From: Candidatus Gastranaerophilales bacterium
GTDB taxonomy: Bacteria; Cyanobacteriota; Vampirovibrionia; Gastranaerophilales; Gastranaerophilaceae
Assembly: GCA_944324135.1 (NCBI GenBank)
Contig: CALUVE010000015.1
Coordinates: 1-44,529, forward strand
Reading direction: 5' to 3'
Length of the DNA stretch: 44,529 nt
This document shows positions 8,520 to 16,339 of this stretch, one piece after another. Numbering within the stretch: position 1 is the stretch's first letter; each line of letters begins with the position of its first letter. The position numbers were made by a program, and so were the translations under genes. The notes under the pieces are model-generated. The model ran no database searches. It worked only from the letters and a program-made list of their open reading frames with translations, and was not told where the DNA came from.

Positions 8520-8677
8520 AACATCTTCCAATACTGTAATATCTACACTCGTTTTTTTATGCTATTCCCGACATGGAAAAAAATCAATTCTTTATGTATA
8601 AATATTTACAAAAAAACAGAATATCTGCAAGGCGGTAATATACTGCAGAACAGCGCAAATGAATAGTCTCCGTCTTT

Positions 8678-8706
8678 TTAACACTTTAATTTTTTTGTAT
8701 TACAAT
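8678..8706 (+). promoter_or_regulatory. glmU promoter
   Basis: The -35 TTAACA (8678-8683) and -10 TACAAT (8701-8706) are separated by 17 bases. The leader of about 55 bases ends with a GAGAG ribosome site before the glmU ATG at 8767. The rest of the divergent gap 8520-8677 shows no gene. Confidence 0.65.
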
Positions 8707-8766
8707 ATAAAAAGGGAATAAATCAACTGAAAAATTCATAATAAAAAACAGAAAGAGAGAATAGTA

Positions 8767-10044
8767 ATGGATATAAAAACAATAATTCTGGCAGCAGGCA
8801 AGGGAACACGGATGAAATCAAACACTCCTAAAGTTTTGCACAAAATTATGGACAAAACTTTATTAGGTTATGTGCTTGATAATGTTAAAAACATTTCGGA
8901 GGAATCTTTTGTTATAGTAGGACATCACGCAGAAGAAGTTGAAAAATTTGTGAGCGAAAATTACGAAAACGCAAGAACAGTTCTTCAAACGCCACAGCTC
9001 GGTACAGGTGATGCAGTTTCAAAAGCCTGCCCGTTCTTGAAAGATTATAAAGGACTTGTTTTAATCCTTTGCGGGGACACCCCTCTTATTAAAGAAGAAA
9101 CTCTTAAAGAATTTATTGAATACCACAATTCACAAAAATCAGACCTCACAGTAATGAGTGCAATTTTTGATAATCCTGCAAATTACGGAAGAATCATAAG
9201 AGAAAATGACGGAACTTTAAAATGTATCGTAGAAGAAAAGGATGCAACTCCGGAACAAAAAGCCGTCAAAGAAATCAATGCAGGAATATATTGTCTTGAC
9301 TGGGGCAAAATTTCACCTGTGTTCAGCCAGCTCACAAGCAACAACGCGCAGGGAGAATATTACCTCACTGATATAATTGAATGGGGTAAGAAAAATAAAC
9401 TTTCTGTAAACGCTTACACCTTAAAAAATAACGAAGAAATTTTCGGAATAAATTCACGCATGCATCTTGCGGAAGCAACAAAAATAATGAACAAAAGAAA
9501 ACTCGTAAACCTTATGGAAAACGGAGTTACAATAGTAGATCCGGATTCTACCTGGATTAGCGAAGATACAGAAATCGGAAAAGACACAATAATTTATCCG
9601 TCGACATACCTTGAGGGTAAAAATAAAATCGGAGAAAATTGTAAAATAGGCCCGTTTGCACACTTCCGCGGAGGTGTGGAAGTTGCTGATAATGTTAAAA
9701 TCGGCAACTTTGTAGAAGTTAAAAAATCCAAAATAAACTCTAACACAAACGCAGGTCACCTGAGCTACATAGGAGACAGTGAAATAGGCGAACACGTAAA
9801 TATCGGAGCAGGAACAATAACCGCAAACTACAACCCGATAACAAAAGTAAAAAGCAAAACAATCCTGCACGATAATGTCAAAGTAGGTTCAAATGCAGTA
9901 CTTGTAGCACCGGTAGAATTGCAGGAATGGGTAAATGTCGGTGCAGGAAGCGTCATCACAAAAAATGTAGAAAAAAATTCACTTGCCCTTACACGCTCCC
10001 CGCTCAGAGTGATTAAAGACTGGGTAAAAAATTTGAATAACTAA
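8767..10044 (+). CDS. glmU: Bifunctional GlcNAc-1-P uridyltransferase / GlcN-1-P acetyltransferase
   Basis: GlmU acetylates glucosamine 1-phosphate and then couples it to UTP, giving UDP-GlcNAc for peptidoglycan and lipopolysaccharide. The N-terminal nucleotidyltransferase domain opens with LAAGKGTRMKSNTPKVLH, followed by QLGTGDAV and CGDTPLI. The C-terminal half is a left-handed beta helix of hexapeptide repeats from about residue 240, with the acetyltransferase segment HLSYIGDSEIGEHVNIGAGT and the ANY loop. At 425 residues it is shorter than the usual 450-460, mostly through a shorter tail and loops, but no catalytic block is missing. An MFS gene follows 13 bases after its stop. Confidence 0.96.
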   Translation: MDIKTIILAAGKGTRMKSNTPKVLHKIMDKTLLGYVLDNVKNISEESFVIVGHHAEEVEKFVSENYENARTVLQTPQLGTGDAVSKACPFLKDYKGLVLILCGDTPLIKEETLKEFIEYHNSQKSDLTVMSAIFDNPANYGRIIRENDGTLKCIVEEKDATPEQKAVKEINAGIYCLDWGKISPVFSQLTSNNAQGEYYLTDIIEWGKKNKLSVNAYTLKNNEEIFGINSRMHLAEATKIMNKRKLVNLMENGVTIVDPDSTWISEDTEIGKDTIIYPSTYLEGKNKIGENCKIGPFAHFRGGVEVADNVKIGNFVEVKKSKINSNTNAGHLSYIGDSEIGEHVNIGAGTITANYNPITKVKSKTILHDNVKVGSNAVLVAPVELQEWVNVGAGSVITKNVEKNSLALTRSPLRVIKDWVKNLNN

Positions 10045-10057
10045 CCTATAAAATAAA

Positions 10058-11449
10058 ATGAAAACAAAATCGTTAAAATGGACAATGTTCATAATAGTCG
10101 CAATCGGCAACTTTTTAGGAATGCTTGATTCATCAACTGTTAACCTCGGGCTTTACGAAATGTCGAGGGCATTTGATGTTTCTATCTCGCAGGTACAGTG
10201 GGTTGTCATTGCATATATGCTTATATTAACAGTTTTTCTGCCGTTTTTTGGAAAACTGGGAGACATTTTTCCTAAAAATAAGATGTACGCCGGCGGCTTT
10301 TTAATATTTGCGGCAGGAGCCGCTTTGAACACAATAGCCGGAGAATTCTGGCAGCTTATACTATTTAGATGTATAGAAGCTCTTGGGGCTTCTATTATGA
10401 TATCAAACGCCTCAGCAGTTATTGCATCAATTTTCAGGAATGCCAGGAGAGGAAAAGCTCTCGGGCTTAACGGATGTATCATAGCAATCGGCGGGATGAG
10501 CGGCCCTGCGCTCGGAGGATTTTTAATCAATTCATTTGACTGGCGGGCTATATTTGTGCCGTGTATTCCAATAGCCGTAATCGGAGCAATCTATGCCTAC
10601 AGGATGCTGCCATCACATTGCGAAAGCCACAAGAATTTCAAATTCGACTATCCGGGATTTTTATATTTTACGATTAGCATATTTGCATTGCTGCTTGCAA
10701 TCTCAGAGGGGCATCAATGGGGCTGGACATCACTTAAAATAGCCGTACTCGGGATATTGACCGCAATTTTTGGAGCTTTATTTTACATAAGAGACCACAA
10801 GATTAAATACCCGATGATTAATTTTGAGATTTTCAAAATAAAAACATTTACATTCGGAAACCTCGCAGTGATGACCTCATATATGGCAATGTTCACAAAC
10901 TCAATTTTACTGCCGTTTTTCCTGCAGGAAATTTTGAAATACAATCCGCTTGTGACAGGTTTGCTTGTTTTGCCGTATTCAGTAACACTTTCAGTGACAG
11001 CACCGTTTAGCGGAAACTGGGCAGGCAAACACGGGAGCCGGATTCTCACAATGGCCGGGCCTTTAGTTTATATAATTGCGCTTGTAATCTTCACAACATT
11101 TAACGAGACTACACCCGCGTGGGAAATTGTAGCCGCATCGGGTATTATGGGGATAGGTAACGGGTTATTCCAGTCTCCGTCCAATACTGCAATAATTACA
11201 AGTGTTAAAAAATCCGAACTCGGTATAGCAAGCGGAATTCTGGCACTATCCAGAAATATGGGGAATATCTTAGGTGTTGCATTAACTATCAGTATCTTTG
11301 ACAGCTTACGTGCTGACTATATAAAATCAGGATTAGAATATACGCACGCTTTCTTAAATGCTTATCATAACACGATGATGGTGGGGATTCTGTTCGGGAT
11401 AACCTGTTTTACACTTGCATTCCACGCTTACAAAAATAATAAAATATAA
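10058..11449 (+). CDS. MFS transporter, DHA2 (EmrB/QacA-like) drug exporter family
   Basis: This 463-residue polytopic membrane protein is probably a proton-antiport exporter. The first helix LGMLDSSTVNLGL, the VQWVVIAYML segment and the A-motif GKLGDIFPKNK between helices 2 and 3 place it in the 14-helix DHA2 branch of the major facilitator superfamily. A motif-C-like ALGGFLINSFDWRAIF marks an antiporter. No Shine-Dalgarno sequence precedes the ATG, which lies 13 bases after the glmU stop, so translation probably depends on coupling to glmU. No TetR or MarR regulator is adjacent. The substrate is unknown: drug, bile compound or metabolite are all possible. Confidence 0.9.
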   Translation: MKTKSLKWTMFIIVAIGNFLGMLDSSTVNLGLYEMSRAFDVSISQVQWVVIAYMLILTVFLPFFGKLGDIFPKNKMYAGGFLIFAAGAALNTIAGEFWQLILFRCIEALGASIMISNASAVIASIFRNARRGKALGLNGCIIAIGGMSGPALGGFLINSFDWRAIFVPCIPIAVIGAIYAYRMLPSHCESHKNFKFDYPGFLYFTISIFALLLAISEGHQWGWTSLKIAVLGILTAIFGALFYIRDHKIKYPMINFEIFKIKTFTFGNLAVMTSYMAMFTNSILLPFFLQEILKYNPLVTGLLVLPYSVTLSVTAPFSGNWAGKHGSRILTMAGPLVYIIALVIFTTFNETTPAWEIVAASGIMGIGNGLFQSPSNTAIITSVKKSELGIASGILALSRNMGNILGVALTISIFDSLRADYIKSGLEYTHAFLNAYHNTMMVGILFGITCFTLAFHAYKNNKI

Positions 11450-11472
11450 TAAAAAAGGCGTCAAATGACACC
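11450..11472 (-). terminator. Intrinsic terminator of the metallopeptidase gene
   Basis: On the minus strand GGTGTCA, loop TT, TGACGCC forms a 7-bp stem (one G-T pair) at 11457-11472 and is followed at once by TTTTTT and further T-rich sequence. It ends transcription of the gene at 11484-12266 and sits right after the stop of the convergent MFS gene. Confidence 0.75.
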
Positions 11473-11483
11473 CTTCTGTAAAA

Positions 11484-12266
11484 TTACTTATCCTGCGGTT
11501 TTTGAAAAAATTTTTTAAGCTCCTCTGACATACTAACACTCTGCAGGGTTAAATGATATTTGCGCAAAAGTGCTATTTTTTCCTGTTCTTCAAGCAAATC
11601 TCTGCGTTTTACTACTTTTTTATGTTCAGTCTGATTATCTTGAGATTTGCCGGAGGCTTTATTCATATATTTTGTGATAATATCGTCAATATCATACCCG
11701 CCGACGCCTAATTGGGAAGCGACTTCCGAAACTTTTGCTCCCTGCGGCAGCTTGTAGAGCCAGTTTACTGTCAAAATATCCCCCTCAGAGACTCTATTCA
11801 CACCTTTCTGGTGAGGGGTATACATAATATCAGTCTTATAAGGGCTGTGCCCCAGACCTATTGCATGCCCGATTTCGTGTAAAATTGTATGATAGACTTC
11901 ATCTTCGTCCATATAATCGCTATGGATAATTCCATCAGTCAAACCGATTGAAACTTCAGCACTGTAAAGTCTCTGTGCACCGTCAAATTGAAAATAACAA
12001 TGTCCGAGAGCTTTACGCTCAACCCTTTTCCAATCAACGTTAATATTCGATTCCAAAAGGGTACCGACAAGCGTAAAGGAGACTTTTCCTTTTGTCGCTG
12101 ACTGCCATTCATCAAGCGCCCGCTTCACAAATCCGCGGTATTTATAATCCTCTCCCTGTTTTGAATAAAATTTCATAGGCGCAACATAAACCTTTAACGG
12201 CATCATTGTCCAACGCATAATCCGCCCGTTTCTTAAAGATTCTTGTACATATGTTTTCTTATTCAT
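11484..12266 (-). CDS. Metzincin-type zinc metallopeptidase (matrixin-like), no signal peptide
   Basis: The protein has about 260 residues from the chosen ATG. The zinc motif HEIGHAIGLGH at residues 130-140 has three His ligands and the catalytic Glu131, and a downstream met-turn DIMY at 146-149 is present. Both features define metzincins, and the spacing fits the matrixin/M10 family. No signal peptide or transmembrane segment precedes the domain, which is unusual because most M10 enzymes are secreted. The C-terminal 75 residues are charged and helical. I chose ATG 12264-12266; an upstream in-frame start at 12311 would overlap the ybaB ribosome site. A TACAAT hexamer ends six bases before the chosen ATG and there is no Shine-Dalgarno sequence, so the mRNA may be leaderless. 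Confidence 0.85.
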   Translation of the reverse strand: MNKKTYVQESLRNGRIMRWTMMPLKVYVAPMKFYSKQGEDYKYRGFVKRALDEWQSATKGKVSFTLVGTLLESNINVDWKRVERKALGHCYFQFDGAQRLYSAEVSIGLTDGIIHSDYMDEDEVYHTILHEIGHAIGLGHSPYKTDIMYTPHQKGVNRVSEGDILTVNWLYKLPQGAKVSEVASQLGVGGYDIDDIITKYMNKASGKSQDNQTEHKKVVKRRDLLEEQEKIALLRKYHLTLQSVSMSEELKKFFQKPQDK

Positions 12267-12317
12267 ATTTTTATTGTATAATAAAAAACGCAAAAAGACT
12301 AAGGAGGACATTTAATC

Positions 12318-12650
12318 ATGAACATTATGCAAATGATGCAGCAAGCACAAAATATACAAAAGAAATTGAAAAAAACACAGGAAGAACTTGCTAACCTTGA
12401 AATTTCCGGAGAATCAGCTGGCGGTTCAGTAAAAGTTATTTGTGACGGCCTCGGCAAATTCAAATCTATCAAACTTTCACCGGAAGCTATCAATCCTGAT
12501 AATCCTGCATCAGTTGACTCTGAAACTGTTGAAATGATGGAAGATATTATATCAGCAGCTATCCAGCAGGCCAGCGACAAAGCTGCTGCACAAATGGAAG
12601 AAAAAATGAAAGCTGCAACAGGCGGTATCAATATTCCGGGATTATTTTAA
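12318..12650 (+). CDS. ybaB: YbaB/EbfC family nucleoid-associated protein
   Basis: This small 110-residue DNA-binding protein forms a tweezer-like dimer that coats the nucleoid. The N-terminal methionine/glutamine-rich helix MQMMQQAQNIQKKLKKTQEEL, the central beta segment VKVICDGLGKFKSIKLSPE and the acidic DSETVEMMEDIISAA helix follow the family pattern. AAGGAGG (12301-12307) is a full Shine-Dalgarno sequence, and TATAAT at 12277-12282 is the probable -10, although the -35 is poor. recR starts two bases after its stop. This ybaB-recR pairing is widely conserved; dnaX, often the first gene of the group, is absent here. Confidence 0.95.
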   Translation: MNIMQMMQQAQNIQKKLKKTQEELANLEISGESAGGSVKVICDGLGKFKSIKLSPEAINPDNPASVDSETVEMMEDIISAAIQQASDKAAAQMEEKMKAATGGINIPGLF

Positions 12651-12652
12651 TA

Positions 12653-13249
12653 ATGATTTATCCTAAATCAATAGCAACACTTATTGAGCATTTTCAAAAG
12701 TTTCCGTCAGTCGGGCCTAAATCTGCTCAAAGAATGGCATTTTATCTTTTGAGAATGCCGGAGAATGAAGTCCAAAAATTTGCACAGGCTATAATTGATG
12801 CAAAAGCAAACACCCGAACATGTGAAGTTTGTTTTAATCTGTCCTCCACAAGCCCGTGCGAAATTTGCCAATCAACAAAAAGAGACCGCTCAACTATATG
12901 CGTTGTCGCTGAAACTAAAGACCTCATTGCTATTGAAAAAACAAATGAATATAAAGGTTTGTATCACGTTCTGCAAGGTTTGATATCACCTATGGACGGA
13001 ATCGGCGCTGACGATATAAGAATTAAAGAACTTTTGACACGGCTTACCTCAGAAGAAGTACAAGAAGTAATCCTAGCGCTCAGTCCGTCAGTTGAGGGAG
13101 AGGCTACAAGCCTTTATCTAACAAAATTAATTAAACCGTTCGGCATAAAAATTTCCAGAATAGCATTCGGGCTGCCGGTCGGTGCGGATTTGGAATACGC
13201 TGATGAAATTACTATTGCAAAAGCACTTGAGGGACGACGCGAAATTTAG
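12653..13249 (+). CDS. recR: Recombination mediator protein RecR
   Basis: RecR (198 residues) acts with RecO, and sometimes RecF, to load RecA onto SSB-coated gaps. The N-terminal helix-hairpin-helix region reads FPSVGPKSAQRMAF. The four-cysteine zinc site CEVCFNLSSTSPCEIC follows at about residues 57-72. The Toprim motif TICVVAETKDLIAIE begins near residue 82, and the C-terminal segment FGLPVGADLEYAD is typical. The ATG sits directly after the ybaB stop (TAA, TA, ATG), giving translational coupling. Its last four bases overlap the 3' end of the convergent gene at 13246-13689. Confidence 0.96.
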   Translation: MIYPKSIATLIEHFQKFPSVGPKSAQRMAFYLLRMPENEVQKFAQAIIDAKANTRTCEVCFNLSSTSPCEICQSTKRDRSTICVVAETKDLIAIEKTNEYKGLYHVLQGLISPMDGIGADDIRIKELLTRLTSEEVQEVILALSPSVEGEATSLYLTKLIKPFGIKISRIAFGLPVGADLEYADEITIAKALEGRREI

Positions 13250-13689
13250 GGGTTACAAAATCCGTTAAATTTAATTCGGTTTAAAATTTTCTTTCGCAAA
13301 CTGCCGCTGTCAGGATATAACTCGTTAAGTTTTGCATCATACTGATTTTTTAAGGCTGTAAGTTCCGCATCTCTTTTAATCAAATTTTTCTTTCTGTAAT
13401 TTGTAATAAATTCAGCCCCTGCGAGTTTTACTTTTAGCATAAAAGTACTCTGCTCTTTGAAAGGTTTCATAACGCAGCCTAATAAGCTTCGCATACGGTG
13501 TATCCGGTGTAAATGCTCAGCCAGTGCTGGGGCTTCCATAGCTTCTGTATAAAAATTCTTCAAATATAATTTTACTTGTTCATTTGTTTCTGATTTTGAT
13601 ATTGTTTTTGCCCTGTGGAACTCATTTCTGTGATATAAAAAAGTATAAATTTGCTCAACAGATTTGTTAATTGAACGGGTATTCATCAT
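13246..13689 (-). CDS. Hypothetical helical basic protein
   Basis: This 147-residue protein belongs to no family I recognise. It is strongly predicted helical by composition, rich in Lys/Arg/Leu/Glu, with a basic middle (LAGAEFITNYRKKNLIKRDAE) and no signal peptide or membrane helix. AAGGAAG precedes two tandem ATGs, so either the first or second may be used. It overlaps recR tail to tail by four bases. The start side faces the promoter of the ABC ATPase, so the two genes diverge across 153 bases. The coding call rests on length, ribosome site and non-shadow position. Confidence 0.65.
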   Translation of the reverse strand: MMNTRSINKSVEQIYTFLYHRNEFHRAKTISKSETNEQVKLYLKNFYTEAMEAPALAEHLHRIHRMRSLLGCVMKPFKEQSTFMLKVKLAGAEFITNYRKKNLIKRDAELTALKNQYDAKLNELYPDSGSLRKKILNRIKFNGFCNP

Positions 13690-13807
13690 AATATCTTCCT
13701 TGTAATTTTTTATTTTTAAATATCATAAAATAATAATTTTGCTAATATATGAAAAATTTGTTACATACTACGCATAGAGGACATTTTCTATTTAACAAGT
13801 TTACCGA

Positions 13808-13836
13808 TTGCATTAATATAAAAATTAAGTTAATAT
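13808..13836 (+). promoter_or_regulatory. Promoter of the ABC ATPase gene, predicted leaderless
   Basis: The -35 TTGCAT (13808-13813) and -10 TAATAT (13831-13836) are 17 bases apart. The hexamer ends exactly six bases before the ATG at 13843, so the expected start is the A of the ATG. No Shine-Dalgarno sequence is present. Confidence 0.65.
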
Positions 13837-13842
13837 CATTCT

Positions 13843-14811
13843 ATGGTTGAAAATCTGGTTGAAATTAAAAATCTTGTTGTAGAATACAACACAAATAAAG
13901 GCATTCTTGGTAAAAAAGAGACAATTCATGCGGTAAACGGAGTTTCACTGGATATAAAAAAAGGAGAAATTCTTGCTGTTGCAGGTGAATCCGGATGCGG
14001 CAAATCAACTCTTGCCCGTGCAATTATAAAACTAGAAGAGGCAAAATCAGGGGAAATTGATTTTGAGGGGAAAAATATTCTCTCAATGGCTAAAAAAGAG
14101 TTGAAAAATTTCCGGACAAAAGCGCAGATGATTTTTCAAAACCCTTATTCCAGCCTCAACCCTAAAATGAAAATAATAGACACACTCAGGGAGCCTTTAA
14201 AAATAAACACAACTTACACAAAAGATGAAATAGACAAAATTATTCTTGAAAAAGCTGAAAAAACAGGGTTAACAAAAGAAGCACTTGATAGATACCCGCA
14301 TGAATTTTCAGGCGGGCAGCGCCAGAGGATAGCAATAGCACGCGCGCTTGTTTTGAACCCGGAATTTATCCTTGCTGATGAACCGGTGAGCGCTCTGGAT
14401 GTAAGCATACAAGCTCAGATTATCAACCTTTTGAAAGAATTGAAAGAAACCTATAATCTGACTTTTATGCTAATTACGCACGACATGAGTGTGATTAAAT
14501 ATCTGGCAGATAGGGTTGCTATTATGTACCTTGGAGAAATTGTCGAAATCGGAAAGACTGATGAAATTTTCTCTGACCCGCAACATCCTTACACAAAAGC
14601 GCTCCTAAGTTCTGTACCTCAATTAACAGGTAAAAAAGAAGAAATAATCCTACAAGGTGATTTACCATCACCAGCAAATCTGCCGCAGGGCTGTAAATTT
14701 CATACCAGATGTCAATATTGCATGGATATCTGCAAAACGACAGCGCCTATGAGCATCAATATTACAGATACCCATTATGTCAAATGCCACTTATACAACA
14801 AAAATCAGTAA
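13843..14811 (+). CDS. Oligopeptide/dipeptide ABC transporter ATPase (DppF/OppF type)
   Basis: This 322-residue ATPase would power peptide or nickel uptake through a Dpp/Opp-type permease. Walker A GESGCGKST lies at residues 48-56, the Q-loop Gln at 99, the signature SGGQRQR at 156-162, Walker B FILADE at 175-180 and the switch His at 213. The C-terminal oligopeptide-transporter extension HPYTKALLSSVPQL is followed by a cysteine cluster (CKFHTRCQYCMDIC) that in some family members binds an Fe-S cluster. It is an orphan here: no DppD, permeases or solute-binding protein lie beside it, so those partners must be encoded elsewhere. A small unknown gene follows 12 bases later. Confidence 0.93.
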   Translation: MVENLVEIKNLVVEYNTNKGILGKKETIHAVNGVSLDIKKGEILAVAGESGCGKSTLARAIIKLEEAKSGEIDFEGKNILSMAKKELKNFRTKAQMIFQNPYSSLNPKMKIIDTLREPLKINTTYTKDEIDKIILEKAEKTGLTKEALDRYPHEFSGGQRQRIAIARALVLNPEFILADEPVSALDVSIQAQIINLLKELKETYNLTFMLITHDMSVIKYLADRVAIMYLGEIVEIGKTDEIFSDPQHPYTKALLSSVPQLTGKKEEIILQGDLPSPANLPQGCKFHTRCQYCMDICKTTAPMSINITDTHYVKCHLYNKNQ

Positions 14812-14823
14812 CCGGAGTTTTTA

Positions 14824-15225
14824 ATGCAAGTAAATTTTTATGTTAACAGAGGAACAATATTTAACGGAAAAATTCTGAATGAACAAAACAAGCAAAACAT
14901 TCAAAAGTTAAGAGAAAAGTTAAACGATATAGAAATAAATGGAGTTCCAATTAATAATAATTGTGTTTGCAAACTTCCGCCTGATTCCTCAGCGACTTTA
15001 AAAACGAAAGATAACAAATACAGCATAGGCAAAAGCAGTTTGGGGAATAATTTAGTAATCCGTGAAAAATTAGATAATGACGAATACCACAAAGTGATTA
15101 TTTCCCCGCAAAATAATGTATCTGAAATTTTATATGATGATGAATGGGTTGATATCAAAAAAGATTCTGAATCTGCCAAAAGAATAAATTCCCAACTTGC
15201 AAAAATTCTGCAGATATTTTTGTAG
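14824..15225 (+). CDS. Hypothetical protein
   Basis: This 133-residue protein has no recognised family. It has no signal peptide or membrane helix. The sequence is Asn- and Lys-rich with alternating polar/hydrophobic residues suggesting a small beta fold, and it ends in a hydrophobic helix (SQLAKILQIFL). CGGAG lies eight bases before the ATG, and only 12 bases separate it from the ABC ATPase stop, so it is probably co-transcribed with it. The link to transport is by position only. Confidence 0.6.
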   Translation: MQVNFYVNRGTIFNGKILNEQNKQNIQKLREKLNDIEINGVPINNNCVCKLPPDSSATLKTKDNKYSIGKSSLGNNLVIREKLDNDEYHKVIISPQNNVSEILYDDEWVDIKKDSESAKRINSQLAKILQIFL

Positions 15226-15312
15226 AATTTTTATATGCGCTGCCGGCTTAATTAGCCATAAGCAAGCCTACCGTGCCCAGTTTAATTTTAGCAACATGCA
15301 AGAAATTTCATT

Positions 15313-15385
15313 AGCGCAAACGCGCAGCTGATACTATAGGTCAGGCATTGCCTGACAGTTAATTTAACTACTGGTGACAGCTGCA
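15313..15385. repeat. Cluster of small palindromes in the gap between convergent genes
   Basis: The 178-base gap 15226-15403 has no gene. It contains GCGC-AAAC..GCGC (15314-15325), a perfect 8-bp hairpin GTCAGGCA/TGCCTGAC (15340-15356), an adjoining AGTTAA..TTAACT palindrome and two CAGCTG sites flanking them. It may be an interspersed repeat or a bidirectional terminator for the converging unknown gene and ricT; no long T-run is present. Confidence 0.5.
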
Positions 15386-15403
15386 CTTGACGCACGTCTT
15401 AAA

Positions 15404-16339
15404 TTAAATATTCCCGGTTGAGCTGTTTTTGTCATCCTCAAGCTGTTTGATATCTATATGCTCTTCCTCTTCAGCGTAAGCTGTATTAATATTCGGGATA
15501 TCAATTTCAACATTAACATCAGCGTCAACCATTTCTATATCGCCTTTCGGGAATTCTTTCACTTTACCGTCTTCCATTTTGACTGCAACTTTTCCGCTCA
15601 AGAATTGCAGATAATAAACTTTTCCGAGACCGTCAGGCGTCATAACTGATGAACCGACAGGCGGCATACCTTTAGCCGCATCAATATAGTTAGAATATTC
15701 GTAAGTTAAACAGCATAACAGTCTGCCGCAGGTACCGGAAATTTTTCCGGGAGCAATAGGCATCCCCTGGTCTTTTGCAAGCTTAACGTTGATTGTAGCA
15801 AATTTTCGCAAAAAACTTGAACAGCAGAACGGTCTGCCGCAAACGCCCGTTCCCTCAAGAATAGAGGTTTCATCTCTAACGCCGATGTGGCGCAAATCAA
15901 TTCTCACACGGGTAAACACCTGCGTCAAATCTTTCAGCAGTGCACGGAAGTCAACTCGTTCCGGTGCTGTATAATAAAATGTTATTTTTCTTTTGTCAAA
16001 AGTTATGCGGCATTGAACAAGATTCATAGTGAGCTTATGCTGTTTTACAAGCGCCTGACATTTGAAAAATGATTCAACTTCTTCCTTTTTGATATCATCT
16101 AGAAGCTGCAAATCACGCTGGGACATAACACGAACAAAAGGCAACGGATCAGGTTTAAGACTGCTATGATTCCAGATTTCTGCAATTTGAGAATTAACCG
16201 TAAAAACTTTCAGCGCCTCTTCACCTTTTTCTGTGCGGACAAGTATCATCTGCCCGTCCTCAACAGTAATATTATCAGGGATAATCACAGGGTAATAGGT
16301 GTTTTTTAAATATCTGACTGCATATTTTTTTTCGGTCAT
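15404..16339 (-). CDS. ricT: RicT / YaaT-like PSP1-domain protein
   Basis: This 311-residue cytoplasmic protein belongs to the PSP1 family. In Bacillus, RicT (YaaT) works with RicA and RicF as an Fe-S-containing complex that supports RNase Y-dependent mRNA processing. The two conserved cysteine blocks are visible as CGRPFCC (C167, C172, C173) and CGRLLCC (C204, C209, C210), with the DLRHIGVRDETSILEGTGVCG stretch leading into the first. The acidic C-terminal tail beyond residue 275 is probably disordered. Its ATG overlaps the gpsA stop by one base (TAATG), so it is translationally coupled and is the last gene of the ribH-murQ-gpsA-ricT operon. Confidence 0.92.
   Translation of the reverse strand: MTEKKYAVRYLKNTYYPVIIPDNITVEDGQMILVRTEKGEEALKVFTVNSQIAEIWNHSSLKPDPLPFVRVMSQRDLQLLDDIKKEEVESFFKCQALVKQHKLTMNLVQCRITFDKRKITFYYTAPERVDFRALLKDLTQVFTRVRIDLRHIGVRDETSILEGTGVCGRPFCCSSFLRKFATINVKLAKDQGMPIAPGKISGTCGRLLCCLTYEYSNYIDAAKGMPPVGSSVMTPDGLGKVYYLQFLSGKVAVKMEDGKVKEFPKGDIEMVDADVNVEIDIPNINTAYAEEEEHIDIKQLEDDKNSSTGNI

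Noticed and set aside
8520..8677. T-box leader for glyQ
   Set aside because: The gap is too short after the likely promoter, and no T-box TGGNACCGCG-like segment is visible.
12267..12311. Upstream start of the metallopeptidase at 12311
   Set aside because: It would place the start antisense inside the ybaB ribosome site, and the extra residues add no signal peptide.
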